Origin: JAGDXO01 sp964541025
GTDB lineage: Archaea > Thermoplasmatota > Thermoplasmata > Thermoplasmatales > GCA-001856825
Assembly (NCBI GenBank): GCA_964541025.1
Contig: CAZIOW010000022.1
Location: forward strand, 1-26,712
Direction: 5' to 3'
Length of the DNA: 26,712 bases
Position numbers and translations under genes: made by a program. Shown piece by piece: positions 16,101-26,383 of this stretch (position 1 is the stretch's first letter; every line of letters starts with the position of its first letter). The notes under the pieces were generated by a model that saw only the letters and a list, made by a program, of their open reading frames with translations, made no database searches and was not told the origin of the DNA.

Positions 16101-19100
16101 TTATTCTTGTTTCTTCACTTCTGCTGGTTTCTTGCGCCTTGTGAATCCCACCACTGTCGTGATAAGGAATATTACTGTCAGCACACCGAATACATAGACC
16201 AATGGGCTTGTTACTGTTACGGTATGTGTTACATTAACTGTTCTGTTCACATATTGTGTAACAGTATGTACTATGCTGGGAGGTGTAGGGACTACGAAGA
16301 ATGTCTGCGTGGTCTTTGTTCCGTTATATGAAATTGTTAGCGTCACAGGCGTCATCACAGTCACGTTTGGCGCAGTATAAGTTACCATAACAGTTCCACT
16401 TGAACCAATTGTTACATTACTGCTGCTAAGTGTTCCTGCTGAAACAGACAGTGTCACAGGTATATTTCCTGTGTTAGGACCATAAGGAGTCGCAAGTGTT
16501 GCATTAAGATACACGTTGTATGTAGAATTGCCTGTCAGAGCTACAACATTATTGTAGACATTCGTCGTTGATGGATGTGCAGTTACAAAGACAGGTGGCG
16601 GTACATTATTCGTGTATTGGGTCGATACTATTGTTGTAGTGGCAAGAACTCCTGTCGAGCCCATGGCTGAAATCTGGAACTCATCCTCTGGCACCATATA
16701 ATTGTCTGTGAATGGCTCAGATGAGAACCAGCCGAATGATCCATTTGGATAGTAGTTTATGCTGTAGAGGCCAGCACTGAATGAAACTGTCGCCTGTCCT
16801 GTTGAATTTGTTATCACTGTTATTCCTGGGAAGAACCTGCTCCCGAAATATTCATTTGGATTGTATGCCATTATCTGGGTACCGCTTGTTGAGGAGAAGA
16901 ATCCCCTGTTTGCACCTAATGCATTCTGCGATACAAGGGTTAAGGTGTAATTAGGAACAGGGCCATTTGGACCCGTCACCGTCACTGTAACATTTGTCAT
17001 TCCATCATAAGGTACCGTGGAAGGTGCAGTAATTGATATGCTTATGTTAGTTGAAATACTTGATACAGATAATGGAATTTCAACTGGCTGGATGACACCG
17101 AAACCATTTGGATTTGTGGCAGAGGTTTGCTCCCCAATGACTGCGTAAGGAGGCTCTCCCGTCATTGGAGCTCCTGCTGCGTAGTTGCCCAGGAATATGT
17201 ATGATACAAAAGTGGAACCGCCATTCATTGTGTAATTTGTGTCAGGATTGACTGCCACTTTCAATGATATCAGTCCATTCGATGATGTAACACCAGAAAC
17301 AGACGTTAGGTTATAATCAATAACAGGAGTGGTAACATTTGCATTTAATGTGGAATTGTACACTACCTGATTCACATACGCAGCCTGGAAACCGAATCCA
17401 TATACAGGATTGTATGATGATATTGTTGTAACACTCTGCTGCGATGANNNNNNNNNNNNNNNNNNNNNNNNNNNNNNNNNNNNNNNNNNNNNNNNNNNNN
17501 NNNNNNACTGCACCAGAAAGAGCCTGAACAGTATATTTGTAGCCTGATATTGGAGTAGATGTCACAGGGTTATAAACTGTGATGTTGTAATAACTCCATT
17601 TACTGTTGTTCATTATAACTGTTGGTCCGCTCACCGAATATGCCACTGATTGCGGGGCTACATCTATGAAGGTGTAACCAAGTGCAGTGGTATAAGGAGT
17701 TACGGATGAGGAATAGGATGCAGATGCTGATACATTTATCTCTGAAACGTAATCAGAGGTATACGTTAGAGGATTGTTGGCCAGAATCTTGAATTCCCAT
17801 ACATACTCTCCGGCAGAGTTAGTTGTTCCAGTGTCAGATGATACATTCAAAATGGCTCCCTGTGGAGAGTAGCCGACGACAACGGATGCACCCGATACAG
17901 GCTGTCCATACTGGTTTCTGACCTCTATTGTTACATTTCCATATTGCCCATTGTAGTATATCTTTTCAGATGGGACCATTCCAACTTTTAGAGTTACAGG
18001 AACTGTTGTTATTGTCTTTATAACAGGCTTTGTGGTGGTCTTCAGATGCAGTGATAGGAAATTCCACCACATGAATGAGGAATAAGGCAGCGTATCCCTT
18101 ATCACTCCCGTGAATGTGCTGTTAGTGAATGGAAGTATATCCACCGGGTATCCAAGATTTATCATTGTTGACTCTATGGCAGCTATTCCTTCTATTTCAT
18201 CCGCTATGGATATTCTCTCTGTGAAATTTGTAATAGTATTGAGTTCAACGGTCAGGTTATTCATAAGATCAGTTATCTGTTGACCGGTGTAATTTACTCC
18301 TGCATAAGTGATATTAGTGAATGGACCCAGGTAGAATCCTGTACCCAGTCCCTCAGTGTTATAAAACGACAAGAAATCTCCAGTTGGATCACCATAAATT
18401 CCCGTTATGCCCAGGTTTATCATCTGATAACTGTATGTTATAAGATTTGAGACCAAGGTTGTGAATGCCTCCTGAGTAACGGTTGTGGGTATTCCAATTG
18501 CGTCCCATTCATTTGCTATCCCCAGGGCTGCTTCGACACCAAGAGGATCTTCGGAAGCCACAGTTATCTGCATATTTGCCGTCACGGGCTTTCCTTTATA
18601 GTAATACTGTCCACTTATATATTTCATACCTGGTGTGCTGTTCAGCAACGCCATTGCCTTTGCGGGATTATACGAATATTGGGGCGTTGAGAAATTGTGC
18701 CATACTGAATCTGAGACAGGTACAACAGGCTGACCAAGTATTGTATAACCTTCATCAATCACAGTAGCAAGGTAGGCTTTGTTAGTTGCATAATTTAGAG
18801 CCTGCCTTACAGATGTGAAATTGAACGGCGCATCTGTATTATATGAATTCATTTGTATGTAACCGTATGATGTGGAAGGTTTCTCATAAACATAGGTTGA
18901 TTTCATTGTATTCACGGTTGGTAGGAATGTCGGCGGAACACCTTCCTCAATTGTATAAACCTGTCCAAGTGATTCAGCGGTTACAGCTGCAGAAAGTGAC
19001 AGGTACTGCGGTGTATAAAGCTCATAGAATTTCGGAGTATACTGTTCCAGAGATGAAACATACTGGACAAAGTAATGGGGATTCACATAGAGGCTCCAGT

Positions 19101-20055
19101 ACTCATCTGGTACCCATTGACCATAAGGTTCACCGTAGGTGTTGTACATCATGAACGGTCCTGTCCCAACCAGTCCGGTTGCAGTAAAGTTTGACGGGTT
19201 GTAATTCATATTCCAGGTATCATATCCATTTGGAGCCCCGGTATAATTAAATGCTGCCGGATCGGTGGTTGACCAGTCATGGTTGACCCATATATGATAA
19301 GGCAGTATTGGGGTTTCAAGCGTGTATGTCACGAAAGTTGCGGACTGGGAGCTCAGATCGTACTGTACCGTGAGATTGTTGATCGGTATCACATTTACAA
19401 CATTGGTAAATGACCCACTATAATCAAGCGCAGATTCCAGTATTTCCCATGAAAGAATAAAATCTGCTGATTGCACGTAATGCGTGCGCATTGTCATGGA
19501 TGGGAAAGAGGTGAATGTGTGAGAATATGAAGATGTGACTGTATGATTGGAATATACATAAGTTGCATTCTGGTTCTGCGGTGTCCAGTCTGTCCACTGT
19601 ACACCGGGTCTTATGTTAACTATCCATTCGTACTCTACAGGTACCCTAGATCCAGTTATAGGATCAAAAGTGGTTATATTCTGTCCGGTCACATTCTTTT
19701 CAATCCAGTTTGTGGACAACCAGGGCAGGATTGTTTCATTTGGGGATAAAACTGTCGGGGAATCATATATTTCATCAAGCAGCATGAAACTGTAAAGATC
19801 AGTTGTCTGCCATATATTCAGGTGTTCAACACTGTCTGTAGCTGCCATTTTATAAACTCCGCCTGTATATCCTGGCTCCTGCATGGTGGTTGTCGGATAG
19901 GTCCATGGTGTTGCACTTGAAGATGTCTGTGCATTCACATTTGCAGCCATGGTCAAAAATATCAGTGATGATGCTATAAGTATTAATGTAATAATGATTG
20001 TCGCTGTTTCATTTTTTTTCATTCCCTGCGCTATACTTAAAGACTTTTTTTGCAT
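16101..20055 (-). CDS. Giant dipeptide/oligopeptide ABC substrate-binding protein with Ig-like repeats and C-terminal membrane anchor (interrupted by assembly gap)
   Basis: The gene starts at ATG 20055 (AGGTGAT 8 bases upstream; ATG 20061 and GTG 20067 also fit) and is cut by N at 17448-17506. The two halves read in different frames, which the estimated gap length explains, so this is best seen as one protein of about 1,300 residues. Order: signal/anchor helix (about 18-40), a family-5 extracellular binding domain, Thr/Asn/Ser-rich beta domains of Big/Ig type with many N-x-S/T sequons, a Thr-Val repeat stalk (VNVTHTVTVT), one membrane helix and a basic tail, RRKKPAEVKKQE. It captures peptides outside the cell for the permease genes upstream in the same direction. 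A promoter-like AAAATCTTAAAT is at 20102-20091. Confidence 0.88.
17448..17506. other. Assembly gap (59 N)
   Basis: This is a run of undetermined bases inside the binding-protein gene. For the upstream and downstream reading frames to join, the true gap length must be 1 modulo 3 (for example 58 or 61), so 59 is an estimate. A repeat in the beta-rich region may have caused the break. Confidence 0.97.
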
Positions 20056-20090
20056 TGCCATTATCACCTATTATGCATTCTAAAAATGGT

Positions 20091-20102
20091 ATTTAAGATT
20101 TT
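20091..20102 (-). promoter_or_regulatory. TATA-like promoter of the binding-protein gene
   Basis: AAAATCTTAAAT on the minus strand lies about 30-36 bases before the likely start of the binding protein. The same 12 bases occur 30 bases before the permease B start at 26009. This suggests that the binding protein has a second promoter and is made in excess over the membrane parts. Confidence 0.45.
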
Positions 20103-20198
20103 GCTATTTCATTTAATAGTTCGAGATATTTTCTTATAAATGTTGAAGTTGATGTAATTAAATTTTAATTTTGGTATAAGGAGAATATTTATTTCTTG

Positions 20199-20549
20199 CT
20201 ACAATGAGTATATGATCAGGGCAGTGATGAAATAGATGAAACCTATTATGACATACACAATAGTCATTTTAAGCTGCTGTTTATTGATATAAATTATATC
20301 TTCATCGGTGATTTTCATTCTTGAATCCATCACTTCTTTGATATATATCCTTGCTCCGAAATCCCAGAATGCACCCACAGCTATAACTATTATCCCGCTC
20401 AAAAATATTATCAGAGGCATAATTTCAAGGTAATTGAATATTCCTCTGAAATAAAAAGGGAGAGGTGTAACAAGTAAAACAATCAAAAAGATGAGAGGAA
20501 CTGAGGATAATTTAAGGATTAATCTCCTCTCTGCATTATCCTGCATCAT
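20199..20549 (-). CDS. Small three-helix membrane protein of the ABC operon
   Basis: This 116-residue protein has hydrophobic helices at about 14-34, 41-60 and 92-114 and a charged loop between helices 2 and 3 (residues 68-93, KEVMDSRMKITDED...). I do not recognise a family. The start overlaps the end of the double ATPase gene by 14 bases, so the two are translationally coupled. The binding-protein gene follows. Its placement suggests an accessory subunit of the transporter. No functional motif is visible. Confidence 0.7.
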   Translation of the reverse strand: MMQDNAERRLILKLSSVPLIFLIVLLVTPLPFYFRGIFNYLEIMPLIIFLSGIIVIAVGAFWDFGARIYIKEVMDSRMKITDEDIIYINKQQLKMTIVYVIIGFIYFITALIIYSL

Positions 20550-22740
20550 CTGTATTTACCTTTTTGCCTTCCTTGATTTTTGATAATTCCTCCTGGGTGA
20601 AATGACAAAGGTACCAGTGATTTTCAGAACCCTTAAGAGGCGGTGACTCATCCTTGCATTTTTCCTGTGCATATATGCATCTGTCATAGAACCTGCATCC
20701 CTTGGGAAGATCTATTGCGTTGCCCACTTCCCCCTTAATATCAATCTCTGAAATTGTCTTTGTCCCTGATATATCAGGAATCGCCTTTATTAAAGCTTTT
20801 GTATATGGATGCAACGGATTTTGGATAATTTCTTCCGACGAACCATATTCCACTGCTGACCCAAGGTACATTACCATAATATTGTCACAAATGTATCTTG
20901 CGGATGCTATGTCGTGACTTATGTAGACTAGTGTTAATGAGAAGTCCTTTCTTAATTTCAATATAAGATTAAGGAAATCAGCTCTCAAACTTACGTCGAG
21001 CATGGATATTGGTTCGTCGGCAACCAGAAGCTTAGGTTTTAGAACAAAGGCACGGGCAATTGACACTCTCTGCCTTTCCCCGCCAGAAAGTTCGTGAGGG
21101 AATCTGTACAGGTATCTTTCAGGCGGGTTAAGCTTTGCTACATCAAGGGAACCTACGACCATTTCTTCTCTTTCCTCCGGATTGTTGGTAACCTTATGCG
21201 ACTTGATAGGCTCCTGCACTATATCCAGTATTATCATTTTTGGGTTCAGAGAATCATATGGATCCTGGAAAATCATCTGGGTGTATTCCCTGTATTTTTT
21301 CATTAATGAGGACTTTTCCTTGGCTTTGGTTATATCTGTAAGTTTGGTCTTTCCTTCTTCCCCGAAATTAAAAAGTATACTGCCATTTGTTGGGCTTATA
21401 GTTCTCATGATAAGACGTCCAAAGGTCGTCTTTCCAGAACCACTTTCACCCACAACGCCAAGGATTTCTGATGATCTTATGTCCACTGAAATATTATCAA
21501 CTGCGTGCACCATTTTCTTTTCATTTGACCTTGAAAATAATTCACCGAATGCCCTTGAACGTATGTCGTAGAATTTCATCAGATTCTCTACCTTCATTAA
21601 AACATCATTCCTGCTTACGTCCTGTTTCTGTATTATTGACGGGTCGTAAGATGAAATATTCTCTGCCTTCGATTTGAAGAATTTCTCAGGGTCTTCATTG
21701 ATCTCATTGGCAAAATGACAGTATGTTTTCCTTCCTTCCGAAATTTCTACCAGCTTGGGCATATCACTAAGGCAAATTGATTTAGAGAAAGGGCATCTTT
21801 CCGAAAAAATACAACCATCATATGCTTCGATCATATCTGGTACCTTCCCTGGGATGCCCATCAACACTTTATTTGTCTTGGAGATTGAAGGATAGCTGTT
21901 CAGGAGCGCGAAAGTATAAGGGTTAAGGGGTCTCTGCAATATTTGCGAACTTGTTCCTTCCTCAAATATATGCCCGCCATACATTACCAGTATTCTGTCC
22001 GCGAGCTGGGATACTACACCAATATCATGTGAAATGATTATCAATGATTTTATTTTCCCTTCCTTTCTCAATTTCTTGAGTTCATCTATGATCTTGGCTT
22101 GTGATATCACGTCAAGACCAGTAGTTGGCTCATCAGCTATTACGAGGTCAGGGGACAGAGCCAGGGCCATGGCAATTATTGCCCTTTGCTTCATGCCACC
22201 GCTCAACTCATGAGGGTAACTTTTGAGCAGGGATGGGTCAAGGTTTGCTGATTTCATATTTTCTATTACCTTCTCATGAATTTCCTCCTTCGTAAGGTCT
22301 GTGTGAAGCTTATAAACCTCTTCCAGTTGCTTCCCAATTGTGTATACTGGATTAAATGAGTTCATGGCTCCCTGGAATATCATCGATATTCCCTTCCATC
22401 TTATGTTGGCCAGAGTATCAGTCAGAATTTTTTTCTCAGAACGCTTTGCTTTCTTGTATTCAACCCCTGAAATTCCTTCGCCTGCTATTATCTTACCTTT
22501 GAACTTTACATAACCCTTTGTTACGGAATTCGGTGGAAGAAGTGCGGAAATTGACAGGCCAAGTGTAGATTTCCCTGATCCGCTTTCTCCGACTATTCCG
22601 ATGAATTCATTATTGTTCATTTTAAGGTTTATGTTTCTCAGCGCTTTCACATTTCCGTAATCTGTTAAGAAATCCACGCTTAAATTTGATACTTCCAGAA
22701 GTAATTCCTCTCTATTTTCATTATTCAGGATTTCGACCAT
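20536..22740 (-). CDS. Fused dipeptide/oligopeptide ABC transporter ATP-binding protein (DppD-DppF type)
   Basis: The 734-residue protein joins two complete ATPases. The first half has Walker A GESGSGKS (51-58), signature LSGGMKQR (179-186), Walker B LVIADEP (199-205) and the OppD/DppD C-terminal cysteine motif (Cys310, Cys316, Cys323, Cys341, CHF). The second half has Walker A GESGSGKT (431-438), LSGGERQR (551-558), LLVADEP (571-577) and a second cysteine set (Cys682, Cys688, Cys695, Cys712, CHF). These tails bind an iron-sulfur cluster in some relatives. It powers uptake by the two permeases upstream. The start ATG 22740 has GGAGG 7 bases upstream and lies 1 base after the permease C stop. 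DppD and DppF are normally separate proteins. Confidence 0.95.
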   Translation of the reverse strand: MVEILNNENREELLLEVSNLSVDFLTDYGNVKALRNINLKMNNNEFIGIVGESGSGKSTLGLSISALLPPNSVTKGYVKFKGKIIAGEGISGVEYKKAKRSEKKILTDTLANIRWKGISMIFQGAMNSFNPVYTIGKQLEEVYKLHTDLTKEEIHEKVIENMKSANLDPSLLKSYPHELSGGMKQRAIIAMALALSPDLVIADEPTTGLDVISQAKIIDELKKLRKEGKIKSLIIISHDIGVVSQLADRILVMYGGHIFEEGTSSQILQRPLNPYTFALLNSYPSISKTNKVLMGIPGKVPDMIEAYDGCIFSERCPFSKSICLSDMPKLVEISEGRKTYCHFANEINEDPEKFFKSKAENISSYDPSIIQKQDVSRNDVLMKVENLMKFYDIRSRAFGELFSRSNEKKMVHAVDNISVDIRSSEILGVVGESGSGKTTFGRLIMRTISPTNGSILFNFGEEGKTKLTDITKAKEKSSLMKKYREYTQMIFQDPYDSLNPKMIILDIVQEPIKSHKVTNNPEEREEMVVGSLDVAKLNPPERYLYRFPHELSGGERQRVSIARAFVLKPKLLVADEPISMLDVSLRADFLNLILKLRKDFSLTLVYISHDIASARYICDNIMVMYLGSAVEYGSSEEIIQNPLHPYTKALIKAIPDISGTKTISEIDIKGEVGNAIDLPKGCRFYDRCIYAQEKCKDESPPLKGSENHWYLCHFTQEELSKIKEGKKVNTDDAG

Positions 22741-22741
22741 T

Positions 22742-25015
22742 TTATTGCCTCCTCAGTCTGGGATTAACGACTTCATCAAGACCCCTTGAAACGAATATGA
22801 AAGCCATTATGAATGCTGTTATGGTTATTGAAGGTGGCAGAACCCACCATGGAGCCTGGGCTGCAAGGAAATAATTATTGAATATGGGCTGCAGCATACC
22901 TCCCCATGTTGGTATTGTAAGTGGTGCTATTCCAAGAAATTGCAGAGTGGCTACCCCTGCTACAGCACCTCCAATGGCAAGTGCGAGGAAATAGACCAAA
23001 AGCGGCGTCATATTCGGGAGCATGTGTTTTATGAGTATCTGCCAAGTTGATGTCCCCGAAACCTTGGCAGCCTCTACGAACGTCCTGGATTTTATCTGCC
23101 TCACTATTCCTATCATAGTCAATGCCGTAAAAGGCCACCCTATAACAGTGAGAACTATGATTATATTAATCTCAGAAGGCCCCAATACGGATGCAAGTGC
23201 TATCAAGAAGGCAAGACCTGGTATGAGATAAACCACGAGTGATATTGTTTCGAAAACGGAGCTTGTTATCGGTCCTGCATATCCTACTATCATGGCAATG
23301 AGCACTGATATAACCATGACACCTATTGCGACTGAAATTCCGAATTCCCAGTCAGTTGGAAAACTCGCTATGTATTGACTCCACAGATCGTTACCGTCGC
23401 TGTTGGTACCGAACAGGTATATATTTCCTGAGGGACTGTTGAGTGTTGGAGGTATAGGATTCCTGTCCACACCTGCCGATGCATAAATATTGAGCATGCC
23501 TTCCGCTGAAATAAAGCTTATAGATGTTCTCCCTGTTTCCGCGTTCCTGAACAGTATAGGCTGCTGAATAGGTAGTGAACTTGATGGCAGTACTAGAGTC
23601 CAAAGGGCAGCATCTTTACCGAGCTGAGAAGACACTTCCATGAGAAGGCCCTTGTTTGATGCAAATATTGCCGATGTCTTGTCTTCAATGTACAGTGGAT
23701 TGAATATCAGCTTTCCATCAGCCTTGTTTATGTTAAAAGGGGCGCTCACCTTCCCTATGCCTGTTATGGAATATATAGAGTAATTTGTTTCAACCATTAT
23801 ATATGATGGGAATCCGGAACTGCCCTGTGACGTAACGATCCCATTTATCCTATCGCTGAAGCTGGCTATGTTAACACCTGTTCCATTTGCCAGATATACA
23901 CCATAAAGCGTATCCTGATTCTGTCCAGCCAGGAACATCATACTGCTTCCCGTCACTGATATTTGATAATCCGTTGGAATTACAGGCTGCACGTTATAAT
24001 TTAAGGTTATGGGAAGGGTACTGTTCCATCTTTGCTTTCCTGAGACCATTGAATATGACATTATATTGTTGTTGTGAATTATGATAACTGAAGCCTTTCT
24101 GAACTGGGATGGTGAAAAGAAAGACCCATACAAAATTGGTTTGCTTGTATAACCTTGGGCGGGAATTGAAATATGCCAGTTCATAATATTTGAATTCAGA
24201 AAGAATGATGATACATTTATTGTATTGTTTGCCTGGAGACCCTCTGTAATGACCAGAGCAGGCAAGAAGCCAGATGATAAAGCGGAAAGGTTGTCGAATG
24301 GTACCCAAGTGGGGGGTGACTGTGATAGTGACAGTGAATTCAGTTCCGCAGGATTTATTAGAGGATATTTTAAGGTAATAAGTTGTACATTAGTTGCAGA
24401 TGGCGTTCCGTACCCCTGTGAACCACCTGACCAGGTTATTTCTCCTGTAACAATCTTGGACCAAGTACCATTCGTTGAACTTATGACAAAATATGAATTG
24501 TACTGCAAAGAACTATACCCGCTTGAAATGAAATGATTGTAATTGGAAACAGGAACAACTGACACCGGGAATACCTTATAGCTACTTCCGAAATCAGGAT
24601 TATATATGTCAAAGAATTTTCCTGCTGCAGTATAAGAGGTAGCACCCAAGCCTATCCCGTATAATGACCCGTTTTTGGCAGTAGTGTAAAGTAGATAACT
24701 TCCCTGTGAATTTATTGAGGTTGTGGAAAGAATTGAATCATTTACTGTAAAGTTACTACCTACAGGGGAGGTCATTTCCACCTTTGCAGTGTAAGTGTCC
24801 TGAAGAGGTGCTACGAAATTCATGGGATTATGGAATGTCAGAACTGGTGCAAGTACAGTCAGGACTACGAAAAATACTATTATGTAAAATCCAGCCTTCC
24901 CATATCCGGATTTATAGTATACCTTCCAGTTCCTGTACAGTCTCCTGAAGAAGAATTCTAACCTTATCCTCCTTAACCCTTCGCTTTCGATCTTAGTCTT
25001 TTCATCCTTTTCCAC
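22742..25015 (-). CDS. Dipeptide ABC transporter permease C with large extracellular insert
   Basis: The 757-residue product is a DppC-type permease, usually about 280-300 residues. Helix 1 (about 42-60) is followed not by a short loop but by about 455 extra residues (66-530). Then come the conserved LFGTNSDGNDLWSQYIASFPTDWEFGIS stretch, five further helices and the EAA loop (VEAAKVSGTSTWQILIKHMLPN, 647-668). The insert is beta-rich with N-x-S/T sequons and PQQ/propeller-like repeats, for example NNIMSYSMVSGKQRW and GLLMEVSSQLGKDAALW. It probably sits outside the cell between the binding protein and the pore. It starts at GTG 25015 with GAGGTGAT 5 bases before, 10 bases after the permease B gene. 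Confidence 0.92.
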   Translation of the reverse strand: MEKDEKTKIESEGLRRIRLEFFFRRLYRNWKVYYKSGYGKAGFYIIVFFVVLTVLAPVLTFHNPMNFVAPLQDTYTAKVEMTSPVGSNFTVNDSILSTTSINSQGSYLLYTTAKNGSLYGIGLGATSYTAAGKFFDIYNPDFGSSYKVFPVSVVPVSNYNHFISSGYSSLQYNSYFVISSTNGTWSKIVTGEITWSGGSQGYGTPSATNVQLITLKYPLINPAELNSLSLSQSPPTWVPFDNLSALSSGFLPALVITEGLQANNTINVSSFFLNSNIMNWHISIPAQGYTSKPILYGSFFSPSQFRKASVIIIHNNNIMSYSMVSGKQRWNSTLPITLNYNVQPVIPTDYQISVTGSSMMFLAGQNQDTLYGVYLANGTGVNIASFSDRINGIVTSQGSSGFPSYIMVETNYSIYSITGIGKVSAPFNINKADGKLIFNPLYIEDKTSAIFASNKGLLMEVSSQLGKDAALWTLVLPSSSLPIQQPILFRNAETGRTSISFISAEGMLNIYASAGVDRNPIPPTLNSPSGNIYLFGTNSDGNDLWSQYIASFPTDWEFGISVAIGVMVISVLIAMIVGYAGPITSSVFETISLVVYLIPGLAFLIALASVLGPSEINIIIVLTVIGWPFTALTMIGIVRQIKSRTFVEAAKVSGTSTWQILIKHMLPNMTPLLVYFLALAIGGAVAGVATLQFLGIAPLTIPTWGGMLQPIFNNYFLAAQAPWWVLPPSITITAFIMAFIFVSRGLDEVVNPRLRRQ

Positions 25016-25025
25016 TCATATCACC

Positions 25026-26009
25026 TCAAACACTTATCCTTGGATCGAGCCATGCGTGGATATAATCAATTATCACGTATGCTATGATTGTGACCAGAGA
25101 TATTAAAAACAATGCACCCTCTGATAACGGGTAATCTTCTGTCAGTGTAGCGTAATAAAGTATATGACCTATGCCTGGCCATGAGAATAGTATTTCTACT
25201 ATAACAGCACCACCTGTCAATCCTGCAAATTCCAGTGCCATCCTTGTTGTGACAGGGATCATAGCATTCCTTGCAGCATGATGGAACATGATTGAACCCT
25301 CTGATACTCCCTTTGCCCTTGCTGTCAAAATAAAATCTTCACCCAGCGTTGAAACCATGGCAGCTCTCATTGTCAATACATGTGCAGCAGCTTCTATTAT
25401 AACCAGAGTTAACAGTGGGAGTGCCATCTTGTAGAGCATGTATTCCAGGTTATGGAGTGAGAGGTGATACAGGTAATAATTGCTAAATCCCGAAGTCACA
25501 GGGAACACATGGTAATAGGAAACAAGGTATATATAGAGAATTACACCGAGTATAAAGAAAGGTATTGAGTTTAGGATGAGGCTTATTGTTATACTAAATG
25601 ATTCGGATTTCCTTCCCCTGACCCACGATGTCAGTATTCCAAGTGGAATTCCTACAATAAATGATAATGCGAGAGCAGTGCCAAGCAATATGAGAGTAAA
25701 AGGCATTGCGTAATCTATTATCTGCCATACTGTCTCCCCTCTTATATAATCATAGCCAAAATTAAATGTGAACATATCCTTCATATAAATCAAGAAATTC
25801 ATCAGGTTCCATTTTCCCCCACTTAGTCCAAGTTCAGCAAGCAGGGCCTTTTCCTCTGCTTCTGTTGCGCCGTTATGTTTTGCACCAAATAAAAACAATT
25901 CTGCAGGGTTACCAGGCATCAAACGGTAGACGATATAAATTATTACAGCCAAGAGAATTGCCAGAGTGATTCCCTGAATGATCTTTCTGATCAACAGATA
26001 GATATTCAT
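25026..26009 (-). CDS. Dipeptide/oligopeptide ABC transporter permease B
   Basis: This 327-residue DppB-type permease has helix 1 (about 10-30) with RLMPGNPAELF after it, the variable extracellular loop, then five helices. The EAA loop (EDFILTARAKGVSEGSIMFHHAARNAMIPV) contacts the ATPase, and the end ALDPRISV-type sequence reads WLDPRISV, as is typical. Size is normal for the family. It pairs with permease C to form the membrane channel. It is the first gene of the operon: TTGGAG at 26020-26015 is the ribosome site for ATG 26009, and a TATA-like element lies 30 bases upstream. Confidence 0.95.
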   Translation of the reverse strand: MNIYLLIRKIIQGITLAILLAVIIYIVYRLMPGNPAELFLFGAKHNGATEAEEKALLAELGLSGGKWNLMNFLIYMKDMFTFNFGYDYIRGETVWQIIDYAMPFTLILLGTALALSFIVGIPLGILTSWVRGRKSESFSITISLILNSIPFFILGVILYIYLVSYYHVFPVTSGFSNYYLYHLSLHNLEYMLYKMALPLLTLVIIEAAAHVLTMRAAMVSTLGEDFILTARAKGVSEGSIMFHHAARNAMIPVTTRMALEFAGLTGGAVIVEILFSWPGIGHILYYATLTEDYPLSEGALFLISLVTIIAYVIIDYIHAWLDPRISV

Positions 26010-26038
26010 GTATCTCCAAAGTTATAGTAGGTAATCAT

Positions 26039-26050
26039 ATTTAAGATTTT
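26039..26050 (-). promoter_or_regulatory. TATA-like promoter of the ABC transporter operon
   Basis: AAAATCTTAAAT on the minus strand is identical to the element at 20102-20091. It lies 30 bases before the permease B start, allowing a short leader that carries the GGAG ribosome site. Confidence 0.5.
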
Positions 26051-26383
26051 ACTGATTATTATACTACTAGGGCGAATATTTCTTACACATTCATTCTTTA
26101 CCATAAAAAATATAATTTTTAAGTGATGTTCTAGATTTTCTTAAATATAAATTACCAGATACTGGAAAATAACATTAGATGAAATGACAAATTTCAAAAT
26201 TTACTAACCTTTCTGACTTAAACAATCCACCAAAACATTTGATTCAATAATGTCGACAACCGTAAAATGAGAGGATCAGAGAACTAGAAATAATTTCTCG
26301 TTCCATTTTCAGCCCTCCCCATACATCATTTTAGCTAATTGGATAATACAACAATTTTTTATCTTGGAACATATTAATTTGAT
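26051..26383. other. Intergenic region with inverted repeats, no gene seen
   Basis: This divergent AT-rich gap of about 330 bases shows no convincing open frame or tRNA. It contains an imperfect hairpin at 26281-26303 (GAAC-T-AGAAA, loop TAA, TTTCT-C-GTTC). The outer repeats AAAATG (26264-26269) and CATTTT (26304-26309) could extend the pairing. The promoter of the next gene is probably in the last 40 bases, where AATTTTTTATC is about 25-30 bases from ATG 26384. The hairpin could be an operator, a small RNA or chance. Confidence 0.5.

Noticed and set aside
16101..20067. Frameshifted pseudogene or two adjacent genes for the binding protein
   Set aside because: The change of frame falls exactly inside the N run, whose length is only an estimate. 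Neither half shows decay.
26276..26329. C/D box small RNA on the minus strand (ATGATGT, CTGA, CTGA)
   Set aside because: Box C is imperfect, no C' box is visible, the first spacer is short and no terminal stem forms. Chance matches are likely in AT-rich DNA.
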